From: an uncultured Mitsuokella sp.
Lineage (GTDB): Bacteria > Bacillota > Negativicutes > Selenomonadales > Selenomonadaceae
NCBI GenBank assembly: GCA_945873115.1
Contig: CAMCBT010000012.1
Coordinates: 1 to 40,939 of the forward strand
DNA: 40,939 nucleotides
Reading direction: 5' to 3'
Part shown: positions 26,742-34,512 of the stretch, piece by piece
Layout of the letters: the number at the start of each line of letters is the position of its first letter
How positions within the stretch are numbered: position 1 is the first letter of the stretch
Program-made: the position numbers and the translations under genes
Notes under the pieces: generated by a model
What the model saw: only the letters and a program-made list of their open reading frames with translations
Databases searched by the model: none
Told to the model about the DNA's origin: nothing

Positions 26742-27686
26742 ATGAAAAAGCTATGTTTGCTGGCGACGGGAGGCACCATTGCCTCTGTTGCAGGGAAGGA
26801 TGGGCTCCGGCCGGGGCTCTCAGGGGAGGAGCTTCTCGCGCGGGCGGGCCTTGCGGGCCTTGCGGAACTCACGGCGGTGGAGCTCCTCGCCCTCGACTCC
26901 ACGAATGTGGCACCGGAGCACTGGGAAAAAATCGCCCGGGCTGTGGCGGAGCGGCGGGAAGAGTACGATGGCTTTCTCCTGACCCATGGCACGGACACCA
27001 TGGCCTATACGGCGGCGGCCCTATCCCTGCTGCTGGAAAATCTCGACCGGCCGGTGGTCCTCACGGGCTCCCAGCTCCCCATCGAGGTGCCGGGTACCGA
27101 CGCGGTGCAAAATCTCCGGGCGGCAGTATTTGCGGCCAGGAGCGGCCGTCCCGGGGTCTTTGTGGCCTTCGGCGGGAAAATCCTCTTGGCCGCCGCCTGC
27201 CGGAAGCTCTACACGGAAAACCTCGTGGCCTTCCACCCCGTAAACGTGCCCCTTCTCGGAGAGCTGCGGGGAAGTGAAATCCATTGGTGGCAGGCGGCAG
27301 AGGCCCCCAGCGGCCCCTTCCGCCTCCGGGGCCCCCTGGACACCCGTGTGGCCGTGCTGAAGCTCACGCCGGGAATGGACGGGAAAATCCTCACGTCCCT
27401 CGTGGACGCAGGGTATCGGAGCATCATCGTCGAGGGCTTCGGCGCCGGCGGCGTCCCCACGGCGGGCCATAGCCTCCTCCCGGCCCTCGACTACGCCCGG
27501 GAAAAGGGCGTGCGAATTATCGGCACCACCCAATGCACCTTCGATGGGGCCCATCTAAATCGCTACGAAAACGGCATCCTCGCGATGCAGCACGGCATGC
27601 TCTCCGGCGGTGAGAAGACGACGGAATACCTCTACGCGGAGGAAATGCTGCGCCTGGGACGTCATGTCCCGCATGTGGTATACTGA
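26742..27686 (+). CDS. ansA: type I asparaginase
   Basis: Hydrolyses L-asparagine to aspartate and ammonia. The 314-residue protein starts MKKLCLLATGGTIAS with the first catalytic Thr, and has the second signature LTHGTDTMAYTA with the Thr-Asp pair, plus LTGSQLPIE. No signal peptide is visible, so it is cytoplasmic. The C-terminal domain has VEGFGAGGVP and GTTQCTFDGAHLNRYE. The ATG at 26742 follows AAGGGAG. It is followed after 93 nt by an oxidoreductase gene on the same strand; no strong terminator separates them. Confidence 0.95.
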   Translation: MKKLCLLATGGTIASVAGKDGLRPGLSGEELLARAGLAGLAELTAVELLALDSTNVAPEHWEKIARAVAERREEYDGFLLTHGTDTMAYTAAALSLLLENLDRPVVLTGSQLPIEVPGTDAVQNLRAAVFAARSGRPGVFVAFGGKILLAAACRKLYTENLVAFHPVNVPLLGELRGSEIHWWQAAEAPSGPFRLRGPLDTRVAVLKLTPGMDGKILTSLVDAGYRSIIVEGFGAGGVPTAGHSLLPALDYAREKGVRIIGTTQCTFDGAHLNRYENGILAMQHGMLSGGEKTTEYLYAEEMLRLGRHVPHVVY

Positions 27687-27779
27687 TTTTGGCGGGAATT
27701 CCCGTTATCCCAGTGGGCTAGACTCGTCTCGGGGTCTTATGGGTGAAACAGAAGCATTTTGGAGAACGGAGGAAACAGT

Positions 27780-28793
27780 ATGAAGATTGCAATCCTAGGC
27801 ACTGGCTTTATCGTCCGGGAGGGGGCACTTCCGGCGCTTCGGGAGGTGCCGGGGGTGGAGATTCCGGCGATTTTTGCCCGGCCCCATAGCCGGGCGGTGG
27901 CAGAGGCGCTGGCGGCGCAGTATGCTATTGGGAAGGTCTATACGGACTATGAGGCACTTCTCGCCGACAGCGAGGTGGAGTTTGTCTATGTGGGGCTCAC
28001 GAACAGCGTCCACTACGAATATGCGAAAAAGGCGCTTTTGGCGGGAAAGCATGTCATTATGGAAAAGCCCTTCGCCTCCCGGGCGGCAGAGGTGCGGGAG
28101 CTGGCGACTCTTGCTATCGAGAGGCATCTCTATGTGTTCGAGGCGGTGACGCTTCTTCATATGCCGAACTTCGCCGCCATGAGGAAGCTGCTGCCGGAGC
28201 TGGGCAGGATCCGGGCCGTCACGGCGAACTACTCCCAATACTCCAGCCGCTATGACAGGTACCTCAAAGGCGAGGTGCTGCCTGTCTTTGACCCGGAGTA
28301 CTCCGGCGGGGCCCTCTACGATATCAATATCTACAATCTGAACTTCATCATCGGCCTCTTCGGAGCGCCAAAGGCGGCCAGCTACGCGGCGAATATCGGC
28401 TTCAATGGCATCGACACCTCCGGCACGCTTCTGCTGAAGTATCCGGATTTCACGGCCATTGCCCTGGGAGCGAAGGACTCGGACAGCCCGTGCTTCATTA
28501 CGGTGCAGGGGGAGAAGGGGTATCTTCGGGTACTAGGGGCGCCGAACGAGCTGGCGGCCTTCGAGGTATGTCTCCGAGGGAGCCGCACCACCACCCGCTA
28601 CGAGCTGAACCGCTACCCCCATCGCATGGTTCACGAGTTCCAGGAGTTCGCCGAAATCTACGAGGCGAAGGACTATGAAAGGATGGAGGCAGGGCTCCAT
28701 GTGTCCGTCGCCGTGCTGGAGACGGCGGAACGGGCGCGGCTTGCGGCGGGCATCGCCTTTGGCTGCGACCGGGAGATCGCAGGAAACACATGA
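27780..28793 (+). CDS. Gfo/Idh/MocA family oxidoreductase
   Basis: NAD(P)-dependent dehydrogenase of the Gfo/Idh/MocA family, usually acting on sugars or inositols; the substrate is not evident. The 337-residue protein has the N-terminal Rossmann fold with GTGFIVREGALPAL at residues 7-20, the EKPF motif at 95-98 whose Lys is catalytic, and the C-terminal substrate domain with GGALYDINIYNLNFI. The ATG at 27780 follows CGGAGGAAAC. It stands alone between ansA and the convergent ligase gene. Confidence 0.92.
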   Translation: MKIAILGTGFIVREGALPALREVPGVEIPAIFARPHSRAVAEALAAQYAIGKVYTDYEALLADSEVEFVYVGLTNSVHYEYAKKALLAGKHVIMEKPFASRAAEVRELATLAIERHLYVFEAVTLLHMPNFAAMRKLLPELGRIRAVTANYSQYSSRYDRYLKGEVLPVFDPEYSGGALYDINIYNLNFIIGLFGAPKAASYAANIGFNGIDTSGTLLLKYPDFTAIALGAKDSDSPCFITVQGEKGYLRVLGAPNELAAFEVCLRGSRTTTRYELNRYPHRMVHEFQEFAEIYEAKDYERMEAGLHVSVAVLETAERARLAAGIAFGCDREIAGNT

Positions 28794-28841
28794 GGGAAGC
28801 GTCTTTTGGGGCGCAAAGACCTGCAGGCGTTTGTGGGGATT

Positions 28842-30767
28842 TTAGGACACAGGGGGCTTTTCCTGCTTCGCCCCCGAGAGGATGGCCTCGAGCTGGTCCT
28901 CGGAGATGACGGTGATGCCAAGAGCCCGGGCCTTCTTCGCCTTCGTGCTTTCGGAGTTCTCGTCCTCGCAGAGGAGGTAGTCCGTGTTCTTCGATACGGA
29001 GCCGGTGACCTTCGAGCCCGCCGCCTTGATGAGGGCCTCGTAGTGGGAGCGGGGCTTGCTGAGCTTTCCCGTGATGACGAAGGTATAGGAGGCGCCGCCC
29101 GCGCTCGGGGTGCTTGCCTTTCCCACCGGCTCGATGTATGCGTGAAGCTCCGCGAAGGCCTGCCGGAAGGCCTCGCTGTGGAGGAGCCCGTTCGTCACCT
29201 CCCCGATGCCCTCCAGTGTGGAAAAGTCATGGGTTTCGTCCGCGAGGGCCGCGTTCAGTGCCTCCCAGGTGGGGAAGCTCTCTGCCAGGATCTCCCCCAC
29301 GGAGGCACCGATATGGGGGATGCAGCAGGCGGCGACGAAGCGGGAAAGCTCCACCCCCTGCTTGCTGCCCTCGATGGAGGCGGCGAGATTTTGGGCGGAC
29401 TTTTCCTTGAAGCCCTCCAGGGCGAGGAAATCCTCCGCCTTCAGCTTCAATATGTCAAAGGGAATCCGGAGCTTGTCGGCCGCCACGAGCTTTTCGAGGG
29501 TGCTCTCCGACAGCCCCTTGATATTCAGGACCTTTTTCGACCCCAGGTAGTCGGCATTCTGGATGAGGCGGGCGCGGCATTTTTCGTTGACGCAGAAGAG
29601 CACGTCGTTCTCCTCCACGAGAGGCTGTCCGCAGGAGGGGCAATGGGTGGGCGCCGCGATGGGGGTGTCCCCCGGCTCCAGGACACGCTCCACGAAGGGG
29701 ATGATCTGGTTCGACTTGATGACGAGGATTTTCGCCCCGAGGGAGAGCCCCTTGTCCCGGATGATGCCCATGTTGGCAACGGAGGCCCTGGCTACCGTGG
29801 TGCCGTCGATTTCCACCGGGTCGAAGTGGGCGACGGCCGTGATTTTCTCCCGGCCCACCTGCCACTCGATGGAGCGCAGGACCGTGGCAAAGCCCTCCTG
29901 CTCCGCCTTGTAGGCAAAGCTGTGGAGGGGATGGTGGCCCGTCGTCCCAAAGACGGAGAGGGCATCTCGGGCATCGGACTTCACCACCACGCCATCGATG
30001 GGGTGATCCTCCTTGTCCCACTTCGCGAAGAGCCGGGGCACCGCCTCCAGCACTTCCGCCTCCGTCTCGCAGTACACATCCGTGACGGGGGTATAGTTCG
30101 TGTGCTCCTTGATGTAGGCATTCTTCTCCGTGACCGTCATGGGGGAGCCCAGCACATCGTAGGCCACGAAGGTCACCCGGTCGAGATAGGGGGACTTCTC
30201 CTTGCTCTGGATGACCCCCGAGACGGCGTTTCGGATGTTCTTGAAGGGCTCAAGGCCAGCTGCCTCCCGCTCCTGCTGGATGGCCTCGTAGTCGGATTTT
30301 GTGAAGATGGCCTCGGAGCGGATGGGGAAATCCGCCGTAAAGGGGGCACTGGCGTACCTTGCCGGCAGGTTCGAGAGCACCTTCCCGAGCTTGCCGTCGC
30401 CCCGGGTGACCACCAGGAGCCGGCCGTCGATTTTATAGGAGACCACCGTGCATCCATCCTCCTTCTTCTGGAGATGGACGGGGAGGAACGTCACGGTGCC
30501 CTCTGTCTTCTCCAGCCACGCCCGCATGGCCGCCTCGTCCCCCGCCTTGACCTTCCCGAGGCTTATGACCTCGTAGGGGTGCACGAAGTCCGCATCGGAC
30601 ATCGCCACATCCGTTGGTACATAGTCCAGCTCCGCCGTGCCATAGGTGTCGATAAACTGGCGGCGGAGCACATCGTACTCCGCATCCGAAAGAATGGGGG
30701 CGGAGTCCTCATAGTAGGCCTTGTCGGCCCGGCGTATCAGCTTGAGCAGTTCTTCTTTTTCCATCAT
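28842..30767 (-). CDS. divergent NAD-dependent DNA ligase (LigA-like)
   Basis: Seals nicks in DNA using NAD. The 641-residue protein has the LigA domain order: an Ia NAD-binding region with YYEDSAPILSDAEYD, a nucleotidyltransferase domain with the adenylation motif KEDG (Lys102) and TRGDG, VVVKSD, an OB fold, a four-cysteine zinc finger (CPSC-x15-CVNEKC), helix-hairpin-helix repeats, and a C-terminal BRCT domain (YTFVITGKLSKPRSHYEALI). Several usual strings are altered: the region before the active Lys lacks the SPT.RVG motif, and NPRNAAAGSLRQ is NIRNAVSGVIQS. It may be a second, specialised ligase. Tandem ATGs at 30767 and 30764 follow AAAGG/AGGGG, and the upstream end of the ribosome-binding region is the end of repeat copy 2. 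Confidence 0.9.
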   Translation of the reverse strand: MMEKEELLKLIRRADKAYYEDSAPILSDAEYDVLRRQFIDTYGTAELDYVPTDVAMSDADFVHPYEVISLGKVKAGDEAAMRAWLEKTEGTVTFLPVHLQKKEDGCTVVSYKIDGRLLVVTRGDGKLGKVLSNLPARYASAPFTADFPIRSEAIFTKSDYEAIQQEREAAGLEPFKNIRNAVSGVIQSKEKSPYLDRVTFVAYDVLGSPMTVTEKNAYIKEHTNYTPVTDVYCETEAEVLEAVPRLFAKWDKEDHPIDGVVVKSDARDALSVFGTTGHHPLHSFAYKAEQEGFATVLRSIEWQVGREKITAVAHFDPVEIDGTTVARASVANMGIIRDKGLSLGAKILVIKSNQIIPFVERVLEPGDTPIAAPTHCPSCGQPLVEENDVLFCVNEKCRARLIQNADYLGSKKVLNIKGLSESTLEKLVAADKLRIPFDILKLKAEDFLALEGFKEKSAQNLAASIEGSKQGVELSRFVAACCIPHIGASVGEILAESFPTWEALNAALADETHDFSTLEGIGEVTNGLLHSEAFRQAFAELHAYIEPVGKASTPSAGGASYTFVITGKLSKPRSHYEALIKAAGSKVTGSVSKNTDYLLCEDENSESTKAKKARALGITVISEDQLEAILSGAKQEKPPVS

Positions 30768-30784
30768 CGGGAGTACCCCTTTCC

Positions 30785-30892
30785 TTTACTATGAAACCCC
30801 AAGAAGTCAAGCCGTAGGCGCAGACTGATTGGCTGGTTTCTTGCAAGGGCGGCGCACAATGTCCACAAAGTGGACGTTTGTGCGTGTAGTTT
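30785..30892 (-). repeat. dispersed 108-bp structured repeat, copy 2
   Basis: Identical to copy 1. In the minus-strand orientation it lies in the ligase gene leader, downstream of a TATAAT at 30972-30967, and its last bases (AGTAAA) run directly into the ligase Shine-Dalgarno region. Any structure formed in the mRNA would therefore lie right beside the ribosome-binding site. Confidence 0.9.
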
Positions 30893-31145
30893 GCCATACA
30901 ATTGAATTCGTCCATAGAGTCCAGGCAGTCTTTTGCAGCACGAACAAAAACCGCAGTATAAGGATTATACCCCATAGACGCGGTTCCTGCTCGCGGGTCC
31001 GGTAAATTTTTTTTCGGAAAGGCCGGACGCCGCCGCGCCCCATCCGCGCTGCGAGGGCGGCACTCCGATCCTGGCGGAAAGGGTGCGGAGAGCTATCCTG
31101 GATATCGGACAGGAGAAACGAATTTCCTGAAATCAAAAAAAATGC
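30893..31145. other. GC-rich structured intergenic region upstream of the ligase leader
   Basis: No convincing gene. On the minus strand a TATAAT (30972-30967) may start the ligase transcript. Further upstream is a GC-rich block with a stem GTCCGG/CCGGAC (about 30999-31030) around a T8-containing loop, and other short pairings. I do not recognise a known RNA family. Open frames here are not supported by start or codon evidence. Confidence 0.4.
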
Positions 31146-31181
31146 AAAATGGCTGTGAGATGCGTCTCACAGCCATTTTTT
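31146..31181. terminator. strong bidirectional terminator
   Basis: AAAATGGCTGTGAGA (31146-31160) and TCTCACAGCCATTTT (31165-31179) with a TGCG loop and T-runs on both strands. It ends the symporter transcript (minus strand). What it would stop on the plus strand is unclear. The 124 bp between it and the symporter stop hold no feature I can see. Confidence 0.93.
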
Positions 31182-31305
31182 GGTGTGCTGTTCATGGATA
31201 GGAATACGTGGACATGAGGCTTGCTATGCTGCCCGATGTCGCGGAAAACATGTATATGACCATCCCGGAAAAACGGCTTCATTCTGGCATACTGGAGGGT
31301 GCTTG

Positions 31306-32685
31306 TCATTCGTGGGCTTCACTCGCTTTGGCGATGCTCCTTGCACGCTTTTTGCGGTTCAGGTATCGCTCCGTCTCGGCGACGATGATGCCGGAGAGGG
31401 CGATGAGGGCGATGAGGTTCGGGATGGCCATGAGGCCGTTGACGATGTCCGCCAGCACCCAGATGGTCTCCAGCTTCAAGAAGGCGCCGGAGGCGATGAG
31501 GCAGATGAAGATGAGCCGGTAGGGCATGACGCCCTTCGTGCCCATCAGGTAGATGGCGGCCCGCTCTCCGTAGTAGTTCCACCCCAGGATGGTGGTGAAG
31601 GCGAAGAGGACGAGGGAGACCGTGAGTATCTGGGATCCAAAGGAGCCGTAGGCGGAGGCGAAGGCGGCGTTCGTCATGGCTGCGCCGGCCGCATCTCCCT
31701 GCCAGACCCCCGTGAGGACGAGGGCGAGGCCCGTCATGGTGCAGATGATGATGGTGTCGATGAAGGTGCCCGTCATGGAAATGAGGCCCTGCTCTGCCGG
31801 CCACTTCGTCTTGGCGGCGGCAGCGGCGATGGGGGCGGAGCCCAGGCCCGACTCATTGGAGAAGACGCCGCGGGCGATGCCGTTCTGCATGGCCATCATG
31901 ACGGTAGAGCCCGCAAAGCCGCCGGCGGCCGCCGTGCCGGTGAAGGCACTGTCGAGGATGAGGGCGACGGCGGCGGGGATCTGGTCGATGTAGAGGGCGA
32001 TGAGGCCCAGGCTGATAGCGATGTAGAGGAGCGCCATGAAGGGGATGACCTTCGAGGCCACCTTCGAGATGCTCTGGAGGCCGCCGATGGTGATGGCGGT
32101 GATGAAGACCGTGAGAATCACGTCTGTCGCTACCTTCGGGAAGCCGAAGGAGAGCTCCATGCTGTCGATGATGGCGTTCACCTGGGGGAAGGTGCCGATG
32201 CCGAAGTAGGCCACCAGGATGCAGAAGATGGCAAAGGCGGTGGCAAGGGGCTTCCATTTCTCCCCCATACCCTGGCGGATGTAGAACATGGGCCCGCCGG
32301 CAATCTCGCCGTTCTCGTCCACGCTGCGGTACTTGACGGCCAGCAGTCCCTCCGCATACTTCGTCGCCATGCCGAAGAAGGCGGCCACCCACATCCAGAA
32401 GATGGCGCCGGGGCCTCCCACCTTCACGGCGGTGGCGACGCCCACGATGTTGCCCGTGCCCACGGTGGCCGCGAGGGCCACGCAGAGGGCCTTGAAGCTC
32501 GACACATCCCCCCGGCCCTGATTCTTCGCCTTGAAGATGAGGCGAAGCGCCTGGGGCAGGCGGAAGACCTGCAGCAGCCGTAGCCGAATCGTGAGGAAGA
32601 TGCCCGTGCCCACCAAGAGCGTGATGAGGGGCGGCCCCCAGAGCACCGAGTCAATGGAGCTGAGCACCTGATGGAGTGATTCCAT
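31306..32685 (-). CDS. sodium:alanine/glycine symporter (AgcS family)
   Basis: Sodium-coupled amino acid carrier of the alanine or glycine:cation symporter family (AlsT/AgcS/DagA). The 459-residue protein has 10-11 helices. Family motifs: ALAATVGTGNIVGVATAV, GGPGAIFWMWVAAFFGMATK in part, GGPMFYI, and NESGLGSAPIAAAAAKT. The ATG at 32685 follows AAAGGA; the longer frame upstream crosses the promoter and was rejected. A strong promoter with an internal dyad lies at 32741-32769. The exact substrate (alanine, glycine or glutamine) is not resolved. Confidence 0.94.
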   Translation of the reverse strand: MESLHQVLSSIDSVLWGPPLITLLVGTGIFLTIRLRLLQVFRLPQALRLIFKAKNQGRGDVSSFKALCVALAATVGTGNIVGVATAVKVGGPGAIFWMWVAAFFGMATKYAEGLLAVKYRSVDENGEIAGGPMFYIRQGMGEKWKPLATAFAIFCILVAYFGIGTFPQVNAIIDSMELSFGFPKVATDVILTVFITAITIGGLQSISKVASKVIPFMALLYIAISLGLIALYIDQIPAAVALILDSAFTGTAAAGGFAGSTVMMAMQNGIARGVFSNESGLGSAPIAAAAAKTKWPAEQGLISMTGTFIDTIIICTMTGLALVLTGVWQGDAAGAAMTNAAFASAYGSFGSQILTVSLVLFAFTTILGWNYYGERAAIYLMGTKGVMPYRLIFICLIASGAFLKLETIWVLADIVNGLMAIPNLIALIALSGIIVAETERYLNRKKRARSIAKASEAHE

Positions 32686-32740
32686 GATACATTCCTTTCC
32701 ATGTCCCTTGCAAATACACAAATGTACGAAAACAAAGACT

Positions 32741-32769
32741 ATCATACCATATTGTACGGTATGCTTCAA
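32741..32769 (-). promoter_or_regulatory. symporter promoter with dyad in the spacer
   Basis: Minus strand: TTGAAG (32769-32764), 17-nt spacer, TGG-TATGAT (-10 at 32746-32741). CATACC (32743-32748) and GGTATG (32758-32763), 9 nt apart, form a dyad lying mostly in the spacer, a likely regulator site. Confidence 0.75.
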
Positions 32770-32849
32770 TGTCTTTCTTTGTATACATGTAAAGAAGAGA
32801 GGGCTGTTTTCCGAGGAATGTGGTGCGGGGTGCTTCGGGAGCACATGGC

Positions 32850-34052
32850 TTACCGAAGCTTTCGAAGGGCCAGCAGGTTGAGCTTATAGGTGTAGGCCTT
32901 TTTCTTTTCGACGACGAGCCAGCTGGTCGGAATGGAGTCGAGGCGGGCTTGGATGGTGACGCGGGATTTTCTCAGGGTCTTCGTGAGATCCGTCATGGTG
33001 GCGCCTGTCCCGGAGAAGAGGGCGGCCTGCAGCAGCACCTCGTAGAGCTCTTGCGTCAGACTATCTGGCACCTCCAGCCGCCGCAGCTTTTCGGTGTAGC
33101 ACTTCAGCTGCTCTGTCTTGCGGGCGAGGAGGCGTATCGTGTCTTCAAAGGCTTCCGCCAGGATTTCGCAGAGGCCCAGCACAAAGGGGGTGAGGTCTCC
33201 GCGGTTGAAGGTATTTTCCGTATCCTGGAATAGTCGGTAGTATTTCTTTTTCTGCTTCTTTATGGCAAGGGAGAGGCGAAGGGCCACATAGGGGCTGTAT
33301 TCCCGCGCCAGAAAATATGAGGTGATGAAGCGGGCGGTGCGGCCGTTTCCATCGTAGAAGGGATGGATGTAGGCAAAGAAATAATGAAAGGAGAAGATGC
33401 GGACGAGAGCCGGGATTTTTTCATCCTGCAGGATCTGCAGGACTGCCGCCAGGGCGGAGGTTATCTTGCCCTCTGGATAAAGGCCCTGATGGAGGATCTT
33501 GCCCGTCCCGCTGACGATATCGACGCTCTCTTTGCGGAAGAGCACGCCGTCCAGCCGATTTTTCGGGTTTTCCGCGATGACCTCCTCATGGGCGAAGCTA
33601 TCGAAGAAATGGCGGATGTCCTCGGGCGATTGGAAGGGGATTTCCTCCCGCTCCAGGATTTTTTGATAGCGCAGCACGATGCTCTTGAGCCGCCTGGAGG
33701 AGGAGCTTCCCTCGAGAAGCTTCTGGATTTCCCGCCGGGTGCTGTGAATCCCTTCGATTTCATTTGTGGACTTCACCTCGTAAATGATGCTCCCCAGCAT
33801 GAACTGTTGAAGGGCGATGGGAGGAAGGGCGGCGAGCTGTCTCGCAAGCATGTCTTTCCGCTTGGAAAACAGCCCGAGAAATCGGGGGAATTCCTCGGTA
33901 TAGAGGAAAAAGGCAGGATATTCCGGCGTGCGGCTGCTTTGCTGCAGGAAAAAGGGAAACTGCCGGGCAGAGACAGAAGCGAGGCGGGAATGGTAAAGGG
34001 CCTCTACATCCTGGTTCGTGTAAAGGGCCTTTAGAAGGGACGGATAATCCAT
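32850..34052 (-). CDS. Fic domain protein (predicted AMP-transferase, class II)
   Basis: Fic enzymes transfer AMP, or other phosphate-containing groups, to target proteins. The 400-residue protein has the inhibitory helix motif TNEIEG at 96-101, ahead of the Fic core, which makes it class II and self-inhibited. The canonical active site HPFYDGNGRTAR is at 230-241 with catalytic His230, and KIPALVRIFSFHYFFAYIH leads into it. A C-terminal winged-helix-like part (~320-400, with GATMTDLTKTLRKSRVTIQARLDS) may bind DNA. The Shine-Dalgarno is weak. Upstream are a strong promoter and a 14-bp inverted repeat, consistent with autoregulation. No separate antitoxin gene is adjacent. Confidence 0.93.
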   Translation of the reverse strand: MDYPSLLKALYTNQDVEALYHSRLASVSARQFPFFLQQSSRTPEYPAFFLYTEEFPRFLGLFSKRKDMLARQLAALPPIALQQFMLGSIIYEVKSTNEIEGIHSTRREIQKLLEGSSSSRRLKSIVLRYQKILEREEIPFQSPEDIRHFFDSFAHEEVIAENPKNRLDGVLFRKESVDIVSGTGKILHQGLYPEGKITSALAAVLQILQDEKIPALVRIFSFHYFFAYIHPFYDGNGRTARFITSYFLAREYSPYVALRLSLAIKKQKKKYYRLFQDTENTFNRGDLTPFVLGLCEILAEAFEDTIRLLARKTEQLKCYTEKLRRLEVPDSLTQELYEVLLQAALFSGTGATMTDLTKTLRKSRVTIQARLDSIPTSWLVVEKKKAYTYKLNLLALRKLR

Positions 34053-34062
34053 AGGAGCCTGC

Positions 34063-34123
34063 TTTCTAAAAGTATGGGATTTTAGAAAGATAGGGATAAA
34101 TTACAAGGATATCTTTCTAAAAT
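34063..34123. promoter_or_regulatory. operator-like repeats upstream of the Fic gene
   Basis: A perfect 14-bp inverted repeat, ATTTTAGAAAGATA (34079-34092) and TATCTTTCTAAAAT (34110-34123), plus a third TTTCTAAAA half-site at 34063-34071. A weaker promoter, TTGTAA (34106-34101), 16 nt, TAAAAT (34084-34079) on the minus strand, lies between and within the arms. Confidence 0.75.
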
Positions 34124-34154
34124 AGGGGTGTTTTATAAAGGTGATGTTGCTGTC

Positions 34155-34183
34155 ATTGTACCAATCTGCCGAAATTGCGTCAA
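34155..34183 (-). promoter_or_regulatory. strong promoter of the Fic gene
   Basis: Minus strand: TTGACG (34183-34178), 17-nt spacer, TGG-TACAAT (-10 at 34160-34155). Transcription would start near 34148, so the operator-like repeats fall in the first 90 nt of the transcript. Confidence 0.75.
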
Positions 34184-34189
34184 GAAACC

Positions 34190-34319
34190 ACACGCAATTT
34201 AATGCGCCATCATCATCCTCCACAGCAGAGTGCGGGAAAATCATCGTGGACAGCGTCCTGCCAGAGCTAGTCAAGATATGCAGGCGGGAGTTCGCTGGTA
34301 CAAGAGAATAGGGCGCACG
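34190..34319. other. intergenic stretch between Fic promoter and metH terminator
   Basis: About 130 bp in which I see no gene or clear signal. A minus-strand open frame covering 34101-34472 runs through the terminator and promoter and is not supported. Confidence 0.5.
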
Positions 34320-34355
34320 AAAAAGCTCGCAGCCGACAAGGCTCCGAGCTTTTTT
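34320..34355. terminator. terminator downstream of metH
   Basis: AAAAAGCTCG (34320-34329) and CGAGCTTTTT (34345-34354), with an inner AGCC/GGCT stem. T-runs follow on both strands; on the minus strand it ends the metH transcript. Confidence 0.88.
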
Positions 34356-34494
34356 CATGTTGTCCTTTCCCGCTGCAACGCTGTTCTTATGGGAGGTCAT
34401 CTTCGCATGATACGTTTGTTGTTTTGCGTTACATGCAACAGTCCCCTTTTTGTACAAAATGGAAGGGAGCATAGCAGGGCGATATCATCCGAAA

Positions 34495-34510
34495 TGTTTC
34501 ACGTGAAACA
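34495..34510. other. parS: parS centromere site 1
   Basis: A perfect TGTTTCACGTGAAACA, extended to a 24-bp perfect palindrome (34491-34514). It directly touches the metH stop codon. ParB (38760-39698) should nucleate here. Confidence 0.95.
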
Positions 34511-34512
34511 TT

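Noticed and set aside
30807..31136. A 109-residue minus-strand open frame upstream of the ligase
   Set aside because: It overlaps the predicted promoter and repeat copy 2 and shows no plausible protein features.
34101..34472. A 123-residue minus-strand open frame between metH and fic
   Set aside because: It runs across the metH terminator and the fic promoter. Its apparent ribosome-binding site is next to the terminator stem, and the translation matches nothing I recognise.
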